64,000 bases of DNA from Nocardioides daphniae. Its GTDB lineage: Bacteria; Actinomycetota; Actinomycetes; Propionibacteriales; Nocardioidaceae. Below the pieces are notes generated by a model. It searched no databases. It was given only the letters and a program-made list of their open reading frames with translations, and was not told the origin of the DNA. Below are positions 1 through 7,626 of this stretch, piece by piece. The stretch is from positions 558,001 to 622,000 of the forward strand of contig NZ_CP038462.1 in the NCBI RefSeq assembly GCF_004777465.1. Reading direction: 5' to 3'. The translations under genes and the position numbers were made by a program. How positions within the stretch are numbered: the stretch's first letter is position 1; each line of letters begins with the position of its first letter.

Positions 1-1
1 C

Positions 2-883
2 CGCTTCCCGGCCTGGTACAGGGTGCGCGCCGCCGCCCACAACGGCATCGCCTCGGTCGCCACCGCTCCGGTGCGTACGACGCTGAACCGCCGCCCCGTC
101 GAGATCGCGCACCGCGCCGGTGCAGCGCTGGGCCCGGAGCAGACGCTCGGCGCCATGGAGGCCTCGCTGACCGCCGGCGCGACCGCGATGGAGGTCGACG
201 TGCAGCTGACGAAGGACGCCGTGCCGGTCATCGTGCACGACCAGACCTTCGCCCGCACGACCAACGTCGCGACCGTCTTCCCGGGGCGCGAGGACGACCC
301 GGTCGGCACCTTCACGTGGGCCGAGGTGCAGCAGCTCGACGCCGGCAGCTGGGCGGGCCCGCAGTGGGCCGGCGAGGGCATCCCGAGCCTGGACGAGCTG
401 CTGACCGCGCTCGGCGGCCGCGCCCACCTGGTGCTGGAGGTGAAGTTCTGGCCGTTCAACCAGGGCACGCCCGAGGAGCGTGCCGCACTGCGCGACGTGC
501 TCGACGCCGAGCTGGTCGCGGGAAGGCTGGGCGAGCTGGCCGGGGCCGGCAAGCTGACGGTGTCGTCGTTCAACCACGAGTTCCTGCAGCCGTTCGCCGA
601 GGCGCACCCCGACGTGCCGGTGGGGGCGCTGACCTTCTTCCCGCCGTCGGCGACGCAGGTGGCGCAGTGGGCCACCTGGGCCGAGGAGATCCACGGACAG
701 TTCGCGCTGACCACGTGGCAGGACACCACGGCCGCTCGTGCTGCCGGCCTCACGACGAGCGTGTGGACCCTCGCGACCCCCGATCAGTACCGGGTGGCGC
801 TCGCCTCCGGCGCGGAGGCGCTGATCACGGACAACCCGGGGCTGCTGGCCTCGGTGCTCGAGCCGCCGGCTCCGACCAGCTGA
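2..883 (+). CDS. Glycerophosphodiester phosphodiesterase (5'-partial)
   Basis: Hydrolyses glycerophosphodiesters to an alcohol and glycerol 3-phosphate. The GDPD barrel starts near nucleotide 100 with IAHRAG (usual form HRG or HRGA), followed by LGPEQTLGAMEASL, the metal-binding EVDVQLTKD and the VPVIVHDQTF strand; LVLEVKFW and the C-terminal ALITDNPGLL also fit the family. The reading frame is open to the left edge of the window, and a GTG at 23 has no clear ribosome site, so the true N-terminus probably lies outside and may carry an extra domain. A strong hairpin follows the stop. The family call is firm; the substrate cannot be told from sequence. Confidence 0.85.
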   Translation, partial: RFPAWYRVRAAAHNGIASVATAPVRTTLNRRPVEIAHRAGAALGPEQTLGAMEASLTAGATAMEVDVQLTKDAVPVIVHDQTFARTTNVATVFPGREDDPVGTFTWAEVQQLDAGSWAGPQWAGEGIPSLDELLTALGGRAHLVLEVKFWPFNQGTPEERAALRDVLDAELVAGRLGELAGAGKLTVSSFNHEFLQPFAEAHPDVPVGALTFFPPSATQVAQWATWAEEIHGQFALTTWQDTTAARAAGLTTSVWTLATPDQYRVALASGAEALITDNPGLLASVLEPPAPTS

Positions 884-895
884 ACGCGTTGACGT

Positions 896-930
896 GAGAC
901 GCCCCCGCCGAGGAAGGGTGGGGGCGTCTC
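896..930. terminator. Bidirectional terminator hairpin
   Basis: Fourteen-base arms (896-909 and 917-930) pair with one G-T wobble around a 7-base loop. It sits exactly between two convergent genes, so it can serve both. Confidence 0.8.
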
Positions 931-934
931 TGCG

Positions 935-1105
935 TCACGCCACGACGGTCGCGGCGGCGGTGGTGGGGCAGGGGGTGGCGTCAGCCAGCGCCTCGTCGTC
1001 GTAGGCGAAGGCGGGTGCCGTCTTCGCGATCTCGACTGCGGGCGCCGTCCACCCGTCGCTCCCGCAGGCCAGCGTCTGTCGGGTGAGGACCGACGTGGTG
1101 TCCAT
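935..1105 (-). CDS. 56-aa mini-protein with a Tat-signal-like segment
   Basis: Function not recognised. The ATG at 1105 is preceded by a good ribosome site (AGAAGGAG, 5 bases before the ATG) and the frame ends just before the shared terminator. The middle reads GWTAPAVEIAKTAPAFA, closely matching the hydrophobic cores of the two Tat signal peptides elsewhere in this window (WTAPAIVVGTAAPAFA and WTAPAITLAAASPAFA), but the twin arginine is missing and a charged Glu-Ile-Ala-Lys interrupts the core. The tail is Asp/Glu-rich and then Ala/Thr-rich with two Cys in the whole protein. It may be a decayed relative of those exported proteins, or a small protein that has kept the WTAPA motif for another use. 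Confidence 0.5.
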   Translation of the reverse strand: MDTTSVLTRQTLACGSDGWTAPAVEIAKTAPAFAYDDEALADATPCPTTAAATVVA

Positions 1106-1359
1106 GGGGGCTCCTTCTCTCGGTGACGCGCGATGACCACTCGAGGGATCAGGTCGGCCAGCCGTGCGCGGAGCGGCGCACATCACGTCGCCAGCGCGAC
1201 GAACGGTAGGTCTGGGACGACGAGCGGTCATTCCGGTCCAGTCCATCCCCGCTGGACGTCCCCAAGGCGCGGCCCTCCACGGCCCGGCCTTCGCGCGCCC
1301 CCCACTCGCATCGGTCTGCGCGACGCTGGCCTCCGGCGAGGCAGGCAGGCAGGGGAGGC

Positions 1360-1638
1360 GTGGTGGAGCGGTTCGAGCTGTGGGAGCGCGCGATGGTCGA
1401 CACGGCGGCGCGGTGGCGGCACCTGGCGACGCTGCTGGAGGAGTCCCGAGAGTCGACGCGCCGGTGGTCGGGGCCGTTGGCCGTGCTGGGGGCGATCGTC
1501 GGTGACGAGCTGGGCGCACGGGCCGCTGCAGCGTCGCGGTGGGAGAGCGGCATGCGGGGGCTGGTCCACGACGTACGCGGTGTGGAGGCGCAGGTCGTCG
1601 CCGACCTGTCGCGGTTGGCGCGGCGGGTGCTGCGGTGA
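1360..1638 (+). CDS. WXG100-like small helical protein
   Basis: A 92-aa, mostly helical protein without a signal peptide, rich in Ala, Arg and Glu (RWRHLATLLEESRES, GARAAAASRWESGM). It directly precedes and overlaps by four bases (GTGA) a DUF1023 alpha/beta hydrolase. In actinobacteria such hydrolases are often encoded behind small WXG100-type (ESAT-6-like) proteins, so a role in the same export or cell-envelope process is inferred. No clear WXG motif is present. The start is uncertain: GTG at 1360 or 1363; AGGGGAGG at 1351 fits the second better. Confidence 0.6.
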   Translation: MVERFELWERAMVDTAARWRHLATLLEESRESTRRWSGPLAVLGAIVGDELGARAAAASRWESGMRGLVHDVRGVEAQVVADLSRLARRVLR

Positions 1639-2965
1639 GCGCGGAGGCGGCGGCGCTGGCCGCCGAGCTGGCGGCGGCCGGCCACGCGTCGGGCGTGGCC
1701 GCGGTGCGGCTGGAGGAGTTTGCCCAGGAGGCGGAGCGGCGGTGGCCGCCGGGGGTGTGGCGGGGGCAGGCCTGGACGACGTACGCCGCGCAGGTCGCGA
1801 CGGCGGCGAGCGAGACGCGTACGTCGGCGCGACGCTGGCGACGGGTGGCGGAGGAGCTGCTGGTGCTCGCGGAGCGAGTGACGGCCGGCGAGGTGTCGGT
1901 GGACGAGGCGGGCGAGCTGGTCGCGGGCCTGGCCGCCGGAGGCTCTTTGTCGACAAAGAGCTCGGGTGGCGGCGAGGAGGTCGACGAGGTCACGCGCCGG
2001 GACCGGGCCCACCGGGCCGCGGTCGCCCTCGACGCGGCAGCCGGGCGTACGCGGCGTGCTGACGGCCTGCTCGACCCCGACGAGGAGGTCGTCTGGCGCA
2101 ACGCCCGTTCGGTCGACCGGATGCTCGACCGGACCCCGGGGGCGACCGTGTGGGCCTACGACCCCGACGCCTTCGACGGCGACGGTGCGGTCGTGGTGGG
2201 GGTCGGCGACGTGCGGGAGGCCGACCACCGCGTGGTCCTGGTGCCGGGGGTGGGCACCGACGTACGCGACGTCGGGGTCCAGGTGGAGCGGGTGGAGGCG
2301 GTGGTCGCTGCCGCGGAGCAGCACGGCCCGGCGGCCGGGTGGTTCTGGCTGGGGTACGACGCCCCGGACGCCGTGACCGACGAGGCGGCCCGCACGCAGG
2401 CCCGCGCGGAGCAGGGTGGGGAGGTGTTGGCGCGCGACGTGGCCGGGTTGCGCGCCGCACTCCCCGACGGGCCCGGCGAGGAGGCCCGGTGGACGACGCT
2501 CGGCCACAGCTACGGCGCGACCACGACGTCGTACGCCGCCACCCACGGCGCGCTCGACGCCGATGCGGTCGTCCTGGTGGGCGCGCCCGGGGCGGGGGCG
2601 GCCGAGCAGGCCTCCGACCTGGGCGTGGACGAGGTCTACGTGGGGCGTGACAGCCGCGACGTCGTCGCCACCCTCGGTGGGGAGGGGCGGGCCGGGCGTG
2701 AGGGGGTCGGCCTGGGCCTCGACCCGGCGTCGGAGCAGTTCGGTGCCGTGCGGTTCCGCGCCGAGCGCCCCGACCGGGGATGGACCCTGGGGGGGGCGAG
2801 GCCCACTCCGGCTACTTCACTCCGGGCGGTGAGTCGTTGGGCAACATCGGTGCCGTCGTGGCGGGGGAGGTTGACCGGGTGGAGCTGGCCGCGCCCGCGG
2901 GCGACCCCTGGTGGGGTCGCCCGCGGGATCCGGAGTGGCGTCGTGGGGTGGAGGGCTCGCCGTGA
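1635..2965 (+). CDS. DUF1023 alpha/beta hydrolase (frameshifted)
   Basis: About 443 aa after correcting one frameshift. The N-terminal 110 residues are a helical WXG100-like region (EEFAQEAERRWPPGVWRG), followed by the alpha/beta hydrolase domain that actinobacteria encode beside ESX-type small proteins. The nucleophile elbow GHSYGATTTSYAA is at about 2500-2540, and the C-terminal His region HSGYFTPGGESLGNI is typical of the family. The frame changes at the eight-G run 2789-2796; adding one G joins the two halves smoothly. The start GTG overlaps the stop of the upstream small gene (GTGA), so the two are translationally coupled. Substrate unknown; the family is related to lipases and cutinase-like enzymes. 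Confidence 0.75.
2894..2927. other. 15-bp perfect hairpin inside the hydrolase 3' end
   Basis: Arms 2894-2908 and 2913-2927 are perfectly complementary with a 4-base loop. It lies about 35 bases before the hydrolase stop and next to the end of the convergent gene, so it may act as an intragenic terminator for both strands. No U-tract follows. Confidence 0.5.
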
Positions 2966-2969
2966 CCGG

Positions 2970-3500
2970 TCAGGCCCGCAGCGTCTGCGTGGTGGGGGAG
3001 CGGTCGGGAACGGTGAAGGTGGCGGTGATGGTCCCGGTGAAGGAGCCGACGTTGACGGAGTTGTTGCTCCACGTGAGTGTGAAGACGACCGGGAACGCGG
3101 CGCCCTGCCCGGCGGCGATCGAGACGTAGCGGGTGTTGGCGGCGGTGTCCTTCGTCCACGAGGCGGTGGTCGGCCAGCCGGTGGCAGAGATGGTCAGGGC
3201 CGGCACAGCCTCGGCGCCCATGTTGCCCTGTGTGGGGTGGAAGTACGCCTCGGCCATGCGCAGGACGAGGAGCGACCCGGTCGGTGCCGAGGTGGCCGTC
3301 GTCGAGATGGTCATCGTCTTGCCCGACGTCGACACGGAGCCGCTGAGGGTGGGACTGGGGGCCAGGCCGGAGCCGGCGAAGGCCGGAGCTGCGGTGCCGA
3401 CCACGATGGCCGGGGCGGTCCAGGCGGCGGTCCGCAGGACGGCGCGGCGGCTGGGGATGTACGGGGTGTGGCTCGCCGTACGGGCGCGTGCTGCAAGCAT
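2970..3500 (-). CDS. Tat-exported protein of unknown function
   Basis: A 176-aa protein with a twin-arginine signal: SRRAVLRTAAWTAPAIV leading to APAFA-GSG, cleavage predicted near residue 40. The mature part is Ser/Thr-rich, predicted all-beta, with alternating polar/apolar stretches (SGSVSTSGKTMTISTTATS, GTITATFTVPD) as in small Ig-like surface proteins. The ATG at 3500 follows CAAGGAAC, chosen over an upstream in-frame start that would place the signal internally. It ends four bases from the convergent hydrolase. The protein at 39159-39758 has the same type of signal peptide. No catalytic motif is visible. Confidence 0.75.
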   Translation of the reverse strand: MLAARARTASHTPYIPSRRAVLRTAAWTAPAIVVGTAAPAFAGSGLAPSPTLSGSVSTSGKTMTISTTATSAPTGSLLVLRMAEAYFHPTQGNMGAEAVPALTISATGWPTTASWTKDTAANTRYVSIAAGQGAAFPVVFTLTWSNNSVNVGSFTGTITATFTVPDRSPTTQTLRA

Positions 3501-3739
3501 GAATGTTCCTTGAGGGAGAAGAGATGTCGGCCCGATGGGGCCCTGCTGAATGCGCGGTGGGGGTGACCGGTGCGCGCGTGCATTCGAGCAATCGAGGAAG
3601 GGGCGTCCAGGCGGAAGTGGCGTGCTTTTACGCGCGGTTGAGTGAGTTACCCAATCCGGCATAAGCAGTTCAGTTTGAACGGATTATGTCCGTCCCCAGC
3701 GCAGCATGACCCGTTGGGAGGGGGTGGCTAGACCACGGC
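3501..3739. other. Upstream region of the Tat protein gene with a palindrome
   Basis: No convincing gene. Bases 3640-3690 are clearly less GC-rich than the surroundings and contain a 5-bp-arm palindrome with a 3-base centre (GTTCA gtt TGAAC, 3668-3680). This is the likely promoter/operator zone for the minus-strand gene that starts at 3500. Confidence 0.4.
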
Positions 3740-3770
3740 AGCTCGGCTCCGGACAGGTCGGAGCCGAGCT
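3740..3770 (-). terminator. Terminator hairpin after the exported mini-gene
   Basis: Eleven-base perfect arms (3740-3750 and 3760-3770) around a 9-base loop, 16 bases beyond the stop codon at 3787 on the minus strand. It supports the view that a transcribed gene ends there. Confidence 0.7.
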
Positions 3771-3786
3771 GGTGGGTGGTGAGGGG

Positions 3787-3993
3787 TCAGGCGTTCGACA
3801 GCACGATGTTGAGCGTGGCGTCCCGGCGTTTGCCGTATCAGACCGCGTCGAGGGCCTGGGTCTCGCCCCCGTCGGCCAGCGCCGTGGTCGGCGAGAGGGC
3901 AGTGAGGCTCGACGCGGCGAGGAGGGCGGCGTACGCGAGGGTGCGGCGAGGTCCGCGGGGGTGGAGCGTTCGCCGGTGACCCGATGTGGTCAC
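3787..3993 (-). pseudogene. Short secreted protein interrupted by in-frame TGA
   Basis: GTG at 3993 has a good ribosome site (GAAGGA, 7 bases upstream) and opens a reading frame with a credible Sec signal peptide: basic stretch HRRTLHPRGPRR, hydrophobic core LAYAALLAASSLTALSPTT, cleavage site ALA before DGG. A TGA at 3838-3840 stops it after 51 codons, but the same frame then continues for 16 more codons (GKRRDATLNIVLSNA) to a second stop that is followed by a terminator hairpin. Reading the TGA as TGG would give a 68-aa exported protein. Either a real short ORF with coincidental continuation, a nonsense mutation, or a base-call error. Confidence 0.4.
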
Positions 3994-4419
3994 GTGCGGT
4001 CCTTCGGGTGGCGGGGGAAGGGCGCGCTGGGGGACGCGCCAGCCGTGCAATGTGTGGTCGGCCGGGGCTACGGGACGAGTGTCGACGTAGGTCGTGGTGG
4101 TGGACCAACCCGGAGTCCCGACGATGGCCATGGGCGTGGGTGCTGCCGTCGAGTAGCCGTTCGGCAGGCCGATGAGGATCTGCAGTCCGTCGGTGGCGAA
4201 GGTGTGGGAGTTGGTGACCGCGAGGGTCCCGGAGAAGTGCTTCGCCGTCGCGCCTTGCGTGATCTCGGTGGTGGGGAGCTTGCTGAAGGTGAACGCCCAC
4301 GAGAAGACATGCCCAACAAAGCAGAGAGTTGCCGGCTCGTAGGTGCAAAACACTCCGATGCGTCGCTTGTCTCCACCGAGCGGCGTGCATGCTGCGCGAC
4401 TTGGCCGAGTTGGACACAA
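3994..4419 (-). pseudogene. Probable remnant of an exported beta-rich protein
   Basis: An open frame without a good start reads as a Thr/Ser-rich beta protein (TLAVTNSHTFATDGLQILIG, PMAIVGTPGWSTTTT), resembling the composition of the Tat protein at 2970-3500, then becomes Pro/Arg-rich nonsense-like sequence before running into the signal peptide of the next frame. No signal peptide precedes it. Best explained as the decayed 3' part of a former exported-protein gene; this is an inference from composition only. Confidence 0.3.
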
Positions 4420-4426
4420 TCGCCCG

Positions 4427-4897
4427 ATGCAGACTTCCGTGACGACGTACGCGCGCCTCGCGCTGGCCGTCTACGTGCTGGCCCTAGCCGTGGTGTTGTT
4501 CCAGCCGACGCCGGAGATTGCCTCGGGCACCGTCCTGAGCTTCGAGGACGTCCTGGTCCGGTTCGGGATCCCCGAGACGCTCGTCGGCTCCGGGCGCGTT
4601 GAGTTCGTGCTCAACGCGCTCATGTTCGCCCCGATCCCGTTCCTCGGGGCGTGGGTCTTCCCGTCCCTCCGCTGGACCGACTGGGTGGCCTACACCTTCC
4701 TGGCCTCGTCGGCGGTGGAACTCACCCAGGGCGTCCTCCTCAATGCCAGGACGGCCCAGTTCGTCGACATCGTGGCGAACACGCTGGGTGGAGTGCTCGG
4801 GGCGGGGGCTGCTGCGGTCTTCGCGACGCTCTTCGTCGGAGCCTCGTGGATGCCCCCATCGAGGGATGGTGCAACCGTTCGGACGTCATCACACTGA
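4427..4897 (+). CDS. VanZ family membrane protein
   Basis: A 156-aa integral membrane protein with about four transmembrane helices. It carries the VanZ pattern: FVLNALMFAPIPFLGAW, then the acidic SSAVELTQGVLLNART and DIVANTLGGVLGAG with conserved Glu, Gln, Arg, Asp and Asn. VanZ-like proteins are linked to low-level teicoplanin resistance and cell-envelope functions in other bacteria; the role here is unknown. The ATG at 4427 was chosen because the first helix starts right after it; a CACAAT element 6 bases upstream may be a -10 giving a leaderless message. Confidence 0.8.
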   Translation: MQTSVTTYARLALAVYVLALAVVLFQPTPEIASGTVLSFEDVLVRFGIPETLVGSGRVEFVLNALMFAPIPFLGAWVFPSLRWTDWVAYTFLASSAVELTQGVLLNARTAQFVDIVANTLGGVLGAGAAAVFATLFVGASWMPPSRDGATVRTSSH

Positions 4898-4954
4898 GTC
4901 CACGAGCGCAGGCTCGAGGGTTTGGAGGGGCCCTGACCACGGAAAGGTGCCCCG

Positions 4955-5116
4955 ATGTCCTCCAGCCCCGCCGCTGCTTGACAGCCCCTGCCCCCAGACG
5001 TCGCCGACTGGATGGGCATGTGTGAGTCCTCGGAGCCCGAGGAGCGACCCGGGCTGTTCGTCTTTCCGGCGCAGCGCAGCTGGCGAGAGCGGCTGCGGGA
5101 GGCGCTGGACGAGTGA
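4955..5116 (+). pseudogene. Small ORF with in-frame TGA
   Basis: ATG at 4955 has a ribosome site (GGAAAGG) but meets TGA at 4979 after eight codons. The same frame then stays open to 5116 and reads like a genuine small acidic/basic protein (DVADWMGMCESSEPEERPG, then FVFPAQRSWRERLREALDE). An internal ATG at 5012 would give 34 aa. Possibly a small gene damaged by a point mutation or base-call error; no homologue recognised. Confidence 0.3.
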
Positions 5117-5132
5117 TGGATCCCGTCGAGGC

Positions 5133-5798
5133 TCAGTCGCGCGCGCGCAGCACCACGAAGGGTTCCGCCGCCTCCACGCCGATGTGGCTGCCCCAGAAAC
5201 GTGCGCGCTCTTCCAGAGCCCTCAACGATCTCGGGTGGGGGTAGTCGCGCAGCTCGGTCTCGTACTGGTCCATCGCCTCGAGCTTGCGTTCCAGGGTCTC
5301 GGACACGTCGACGTACCAGTTCGGCTGGAAGCCGCTGTCCGGCAGGGGCCAGGCCCATTCGGTCGATGACGGGGTCTCGAAGGCAAGGATGCGCTTGAGC
5401 CATGGCGTCGAGTACGGCCGGCATGCGGTCCAGGTGGCGCGCGACACGATCCCGTGGTCGGTGTTCACGTCGACGGGCGTGTGGGTGTACACGGTCTCGG
5501 GCTGGAGGTCGAAGACGAAAGGCTCGAGGGTCTGGGTGACCTCGATCAGCGGCACGGCGTCGAGGCGCTGGTCCGGCATGTCCAGGAGCCGGATCGACGC
5601 GAAGCCGATCTTCTCCGCGCTGCGTCGGGCGGAGTCGCGCAGGGTCTGCTCAGCACCCTGCTCGTAGCGCGAGGAGGCGCCCTCTGACATCACCAGCGCG
5701 TGAACCTCGTCGCCCCGGGCCACGTGCTTCGCGAGTGTGCCTCCAGCGCCGAGGATTTCGTCGTCGGGGTGGGCGGCGACGACCAGGACTACGGACAT
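5133..5798 (-). CDS. PIG-L/LmbE family deacetylase
   Basis: A 221-aa zinc-dependent N-acetyl-sugar deacetylase of the PIG-L/LmbE family. The hallmark AHPDDE lies at residues 9-14 and the third zinc site at HTPVDVNTDH. It starts one base inside the stop of the upstream formyltransferase gene (TGATG), so the two are translationally coupled. A deacetylase followed by a formyl transferase would replace an N-acetyl by an N-formyl group on a sugar; that joint reaction is my inference from the pairing and from the neighbouring polysaccharide genes. An alternative is action on a small thiol or lipid-linked GlcNAc, as for MshB/Mca relatives, but the context argues against it. Confidence 0.85.
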   Translation of the reverse strand: MSVVLVVAAHPDDEILGAGGTLAKHVARGDEVHALVMSEGASSRYEQGAEQTLRDSARRSAEKIGFASIRLLDMPDQRLDAVPLIEVTQTLEPFVFDLQPETVYTHTPVDVNTDHGIVSRATWTACRPYSTPWLKRILAFETPSSTEWAWPLPDSGFQPNWYVDVSETLERKLEAMDQYETELRDYPHPRSLRALEERARFWGSHIGVEAAEPFVVLRARD

Positions 5799-6802
5799 CA
5801 GCGGGTCTCCTCGGGGCGGGGGCCATGGCCCAGGGACCAGGCGACCCAGGCGTCGGAAGGTTGGTCGAGTCGCGCTCCGACGCTCAGGCCGGCGCGGGCA
5901 GCCCACTCGTGGGCGTGGAGATGGGGGTGCACGCTGGTGCCGACCTCGGTGATCAGAATCGTCCCGCTGCCGGTGGCAACGGTGAGCCCGGTACGGTCCA
6001 CCGCTACGACGGTGCCAGGGGCTGCCGGGGAGTCACTCGACCCAGGCGGAGTCGAGCGCCACAACGTGAGGCGCTCACCCTCTAGATGGGTGAACGCGCC
6101 AGGGTAGGGATCCGTCTGGGCGCGGATCCAGTCGTGAATCTCCTGGGCGCTGCGGCGCCAGTCGGTGACACCCATGAGGGGCACCCGCTTGGGCAGCAGG
6201 TTCGCCCTCGACTCGTCCTGACGACGGGGCACCACCTCGCCGCGCAGGAGCGGACCGAGGTTGTCGGTCAGCATCGAGGCGCCCAGGGCCGCGACCCGCT
6301 CGTAGACAGTCGCGCAGGTGTCCTCGGGGTCGATGGGCGTGCTGCGCTGGTCGACCACACCGCCCGTGTCGACGCCGGAGTTGAGCAGCATCATCGTGTT
6401 CCCGGTCTCGCGCTCACCACGGATGATCGCCCAGTTCACCGGTGCCCGGCCGCGGTTGTGCGGCAGGAGGGAGGCGTGGAAGCCGATGCAGCCATGTGTG
6501 GGCAGCTCCAGCAGCTCGTCGTGGATCAGACGCGTCCACCCCACAACCGCCACGAGGTCAGGGGCGAGAGCGCGGATCGCCGCCACCGATTGAGGAGCGT
6601 TGACGTCCTCGACGAGGACCACAGGGATCTGGTGCTCCGACGCACGTGAGGCGATGTCCACGGTGCCGGACACCTTGGCCCCCGCTTCAGGCGTGAGGGT
6701 CACCACCCCGGCGAACTCGCACTCAGGAGAGGCGAGGATGGCATCGAAGGCGGCGAGGCACTCGTGCACCGCACCGATCAGGACCACGCGACCATGTGAC
6801 AC
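5798..6802 (-). CDS. Formyltransferase, methionyl-tRNA-formyltransferase fold (sugar N-formyltransferase candidate)
   Basis: A 334-aa enzyme with the N10-formyl-tetrahydrofolate-dependent formyltransferase core. HASLLPHNRGRAP (from residue 109) and the catalytic Asp in NSGVDTGG (Asp145) keep the His-to-Asp spacing of 36 residues seen in methionyl-tRNA formyltransferase, but the Asn that precedes the His by two is Gly107 here. The C-terminal 100 residues form a small beta domain. It is coupled to the PIG-L deacetylase and faces the polysaccharide operon, so an amino sugar is a more likely acceptor than initiator tRNA. Starts at ATG 6802, divergent from the sugar-transferase gene. Confidence 0.75.
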   Translation of the reverse strand: MSHGRVVLIGAVHECLAAFDAILASPECEFAGVVTLTPEAGAKVSGTVDIASRASEHQIPVVLVEDVNAPQSVAAIRALAPDLVAVVGWTRLIHDELLELPTHGCIGFHASLLPHNRGRAPVNWAIIRGERETGNTMMLLNSGVDTGGVVDQRSTPIDPEDTCATVYERVAALGASMLTDNLGPLLRGEVVPRRQDESRANLLPKRVPLMGVTDWRRSAQEIHDWIRAQTDPYPGAFTHLEGERLTLWRSTPPGSSDSPAAPGTVVAVDRTGLTVATGSGTILITEVGTSVHPHLHAHEWAARAGLSVGARLDQPSDAWVAWSLGHGPRPEETR

Positions 6803-6897
6803 ACGCGGAGCCTAGCGTCGGTGAGACCGCGGTTACGTGGTGGCCCGCTGCGTAGTGCACCATGTGTGTCGTGAATCGGCAGGGGAGGCGACACACC

Positions 6898-7626
6898 GTG
6901 GGGGCGTTCGAGCGACTCGTCGCGGGCGCTGGACTCGTCGTGAGTTCCCCCGCAATGGCCCTCAGTGCTGTGGCCATCAAGGCCAGCTCTCCGGGCCCCG
7001 TTCTCTTCCGCGCTGAGCGGGTGGGGCACGCCGAGGTCCCCTTCACCATGTACAAGCTGCGCACCATGCACCAGGGGGCGCAGGCTGCCGGTTCCATCAC
7101 CGGAGGCCGCGATCCCCGCATCTTCCGCGCGGGTCAGGTCCTGCGCTCGCTGAAGCTCGACGAGATCCCGCAGCTGGTCAACGTGGTGCGCGGCGAGATG
7201 AGCTTCTTCGGGCCGCGGCCCGAGGCGGTGGACGTCGTCGAGAAGCACTACGCCCCGTGGATGATGGAGTCGCTGGAGGTGCCTCCGGGCATCGTAGGTC
7301 CGGGCAGCCTTGGCTACTTCCTCGAGGAGGATCAGCTGCCGGACGATCCGGCCGAGGCCGAGCGTCACTACGCAAGCGTCCTGTTGCCGCGCAAGATCGC
7401 TCGTGAGCTGGTCTACGTCCGGCGACGTACGTTGGCCTACCGCCTTGAGCTCCTGCTGCGCACCCTGCTCGGCATCGTGAAGTTGCGAGGCCTCCTCAGC
7501 GGTGCCGCCGAGCGCGAGGAGCGCGCGGCAACCGAGATCCTTTGCAGTCTCGGCGAGCTGCCGGCCGAGCCGACCACCCTGCCGGTCTCGGGTGACCGCG
7601 GTGGCGACGACCATGACCCGAGGTGA
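6898..7626 (+). CDS. Initiating sugar-1-phosphate transferase (PglC/WcaJ-type)
   Basis: A 242-aa bacterial sugar transferase: it moves a sugar 1-phosphate from a nucleotide sugar to undecaprenyl phosphate, the first step of polymer assembly at the inner leaflet. One N-terminal membrane segment (VAGAGLVVSSPAMALSAVAI) is followed by SSPGPVLF, KLRTM, and the signature DEIPQLVNVVRGEMSFFGPR. It is the short monotopic form without an N-terminal multi-helix domain. GTG at 6898 was chosen because AGGGGAGG lies 9 bases upstream; an in-frame ATG at 6862 exists but has no ribosome site. Its stop overlaps the next gene by GTGA, making it the first gene of the plus-strand polysaccharide operon. Confidence 0.88.
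   Translation: MGAFERLVAGAGLVVSSPAMALSAVAIKASSPGPVLFRAERVGHAEVPFTMYKLRTMHQGAQAAGSITGGRDPRIFRAGQVLRSLKLDEIPQLVNVVRGEMSFFGPRPEAVDVVEKHYAPWMMESLEVPPGIVGPGSLGYFLEEDQLPDDPAEAERHYASVLLPRKIARELVYVRRRTLAYRLELLLRTLLGIVKLRGLLSGAAEREERAATEILCSLGELPAEPTTLPVSGDRGGDDHDPR

Noticed and set aside
4979..4981. In-frame TGA as selenocysteine codon
   Set aside because: No suitable stem-loop with the expected features recognised next to it and no selenoprotein family match; mutation or error is simpler.
5798..6802. Housekeeping methionyl-tRNA formyltransferase (fmt)
   Set aside because: Catalytic Asn replaced by Gly, partner gene is a PIG-L deacetylase, no def or rsmB neighbour; sugar formylation fits better, though not proven.
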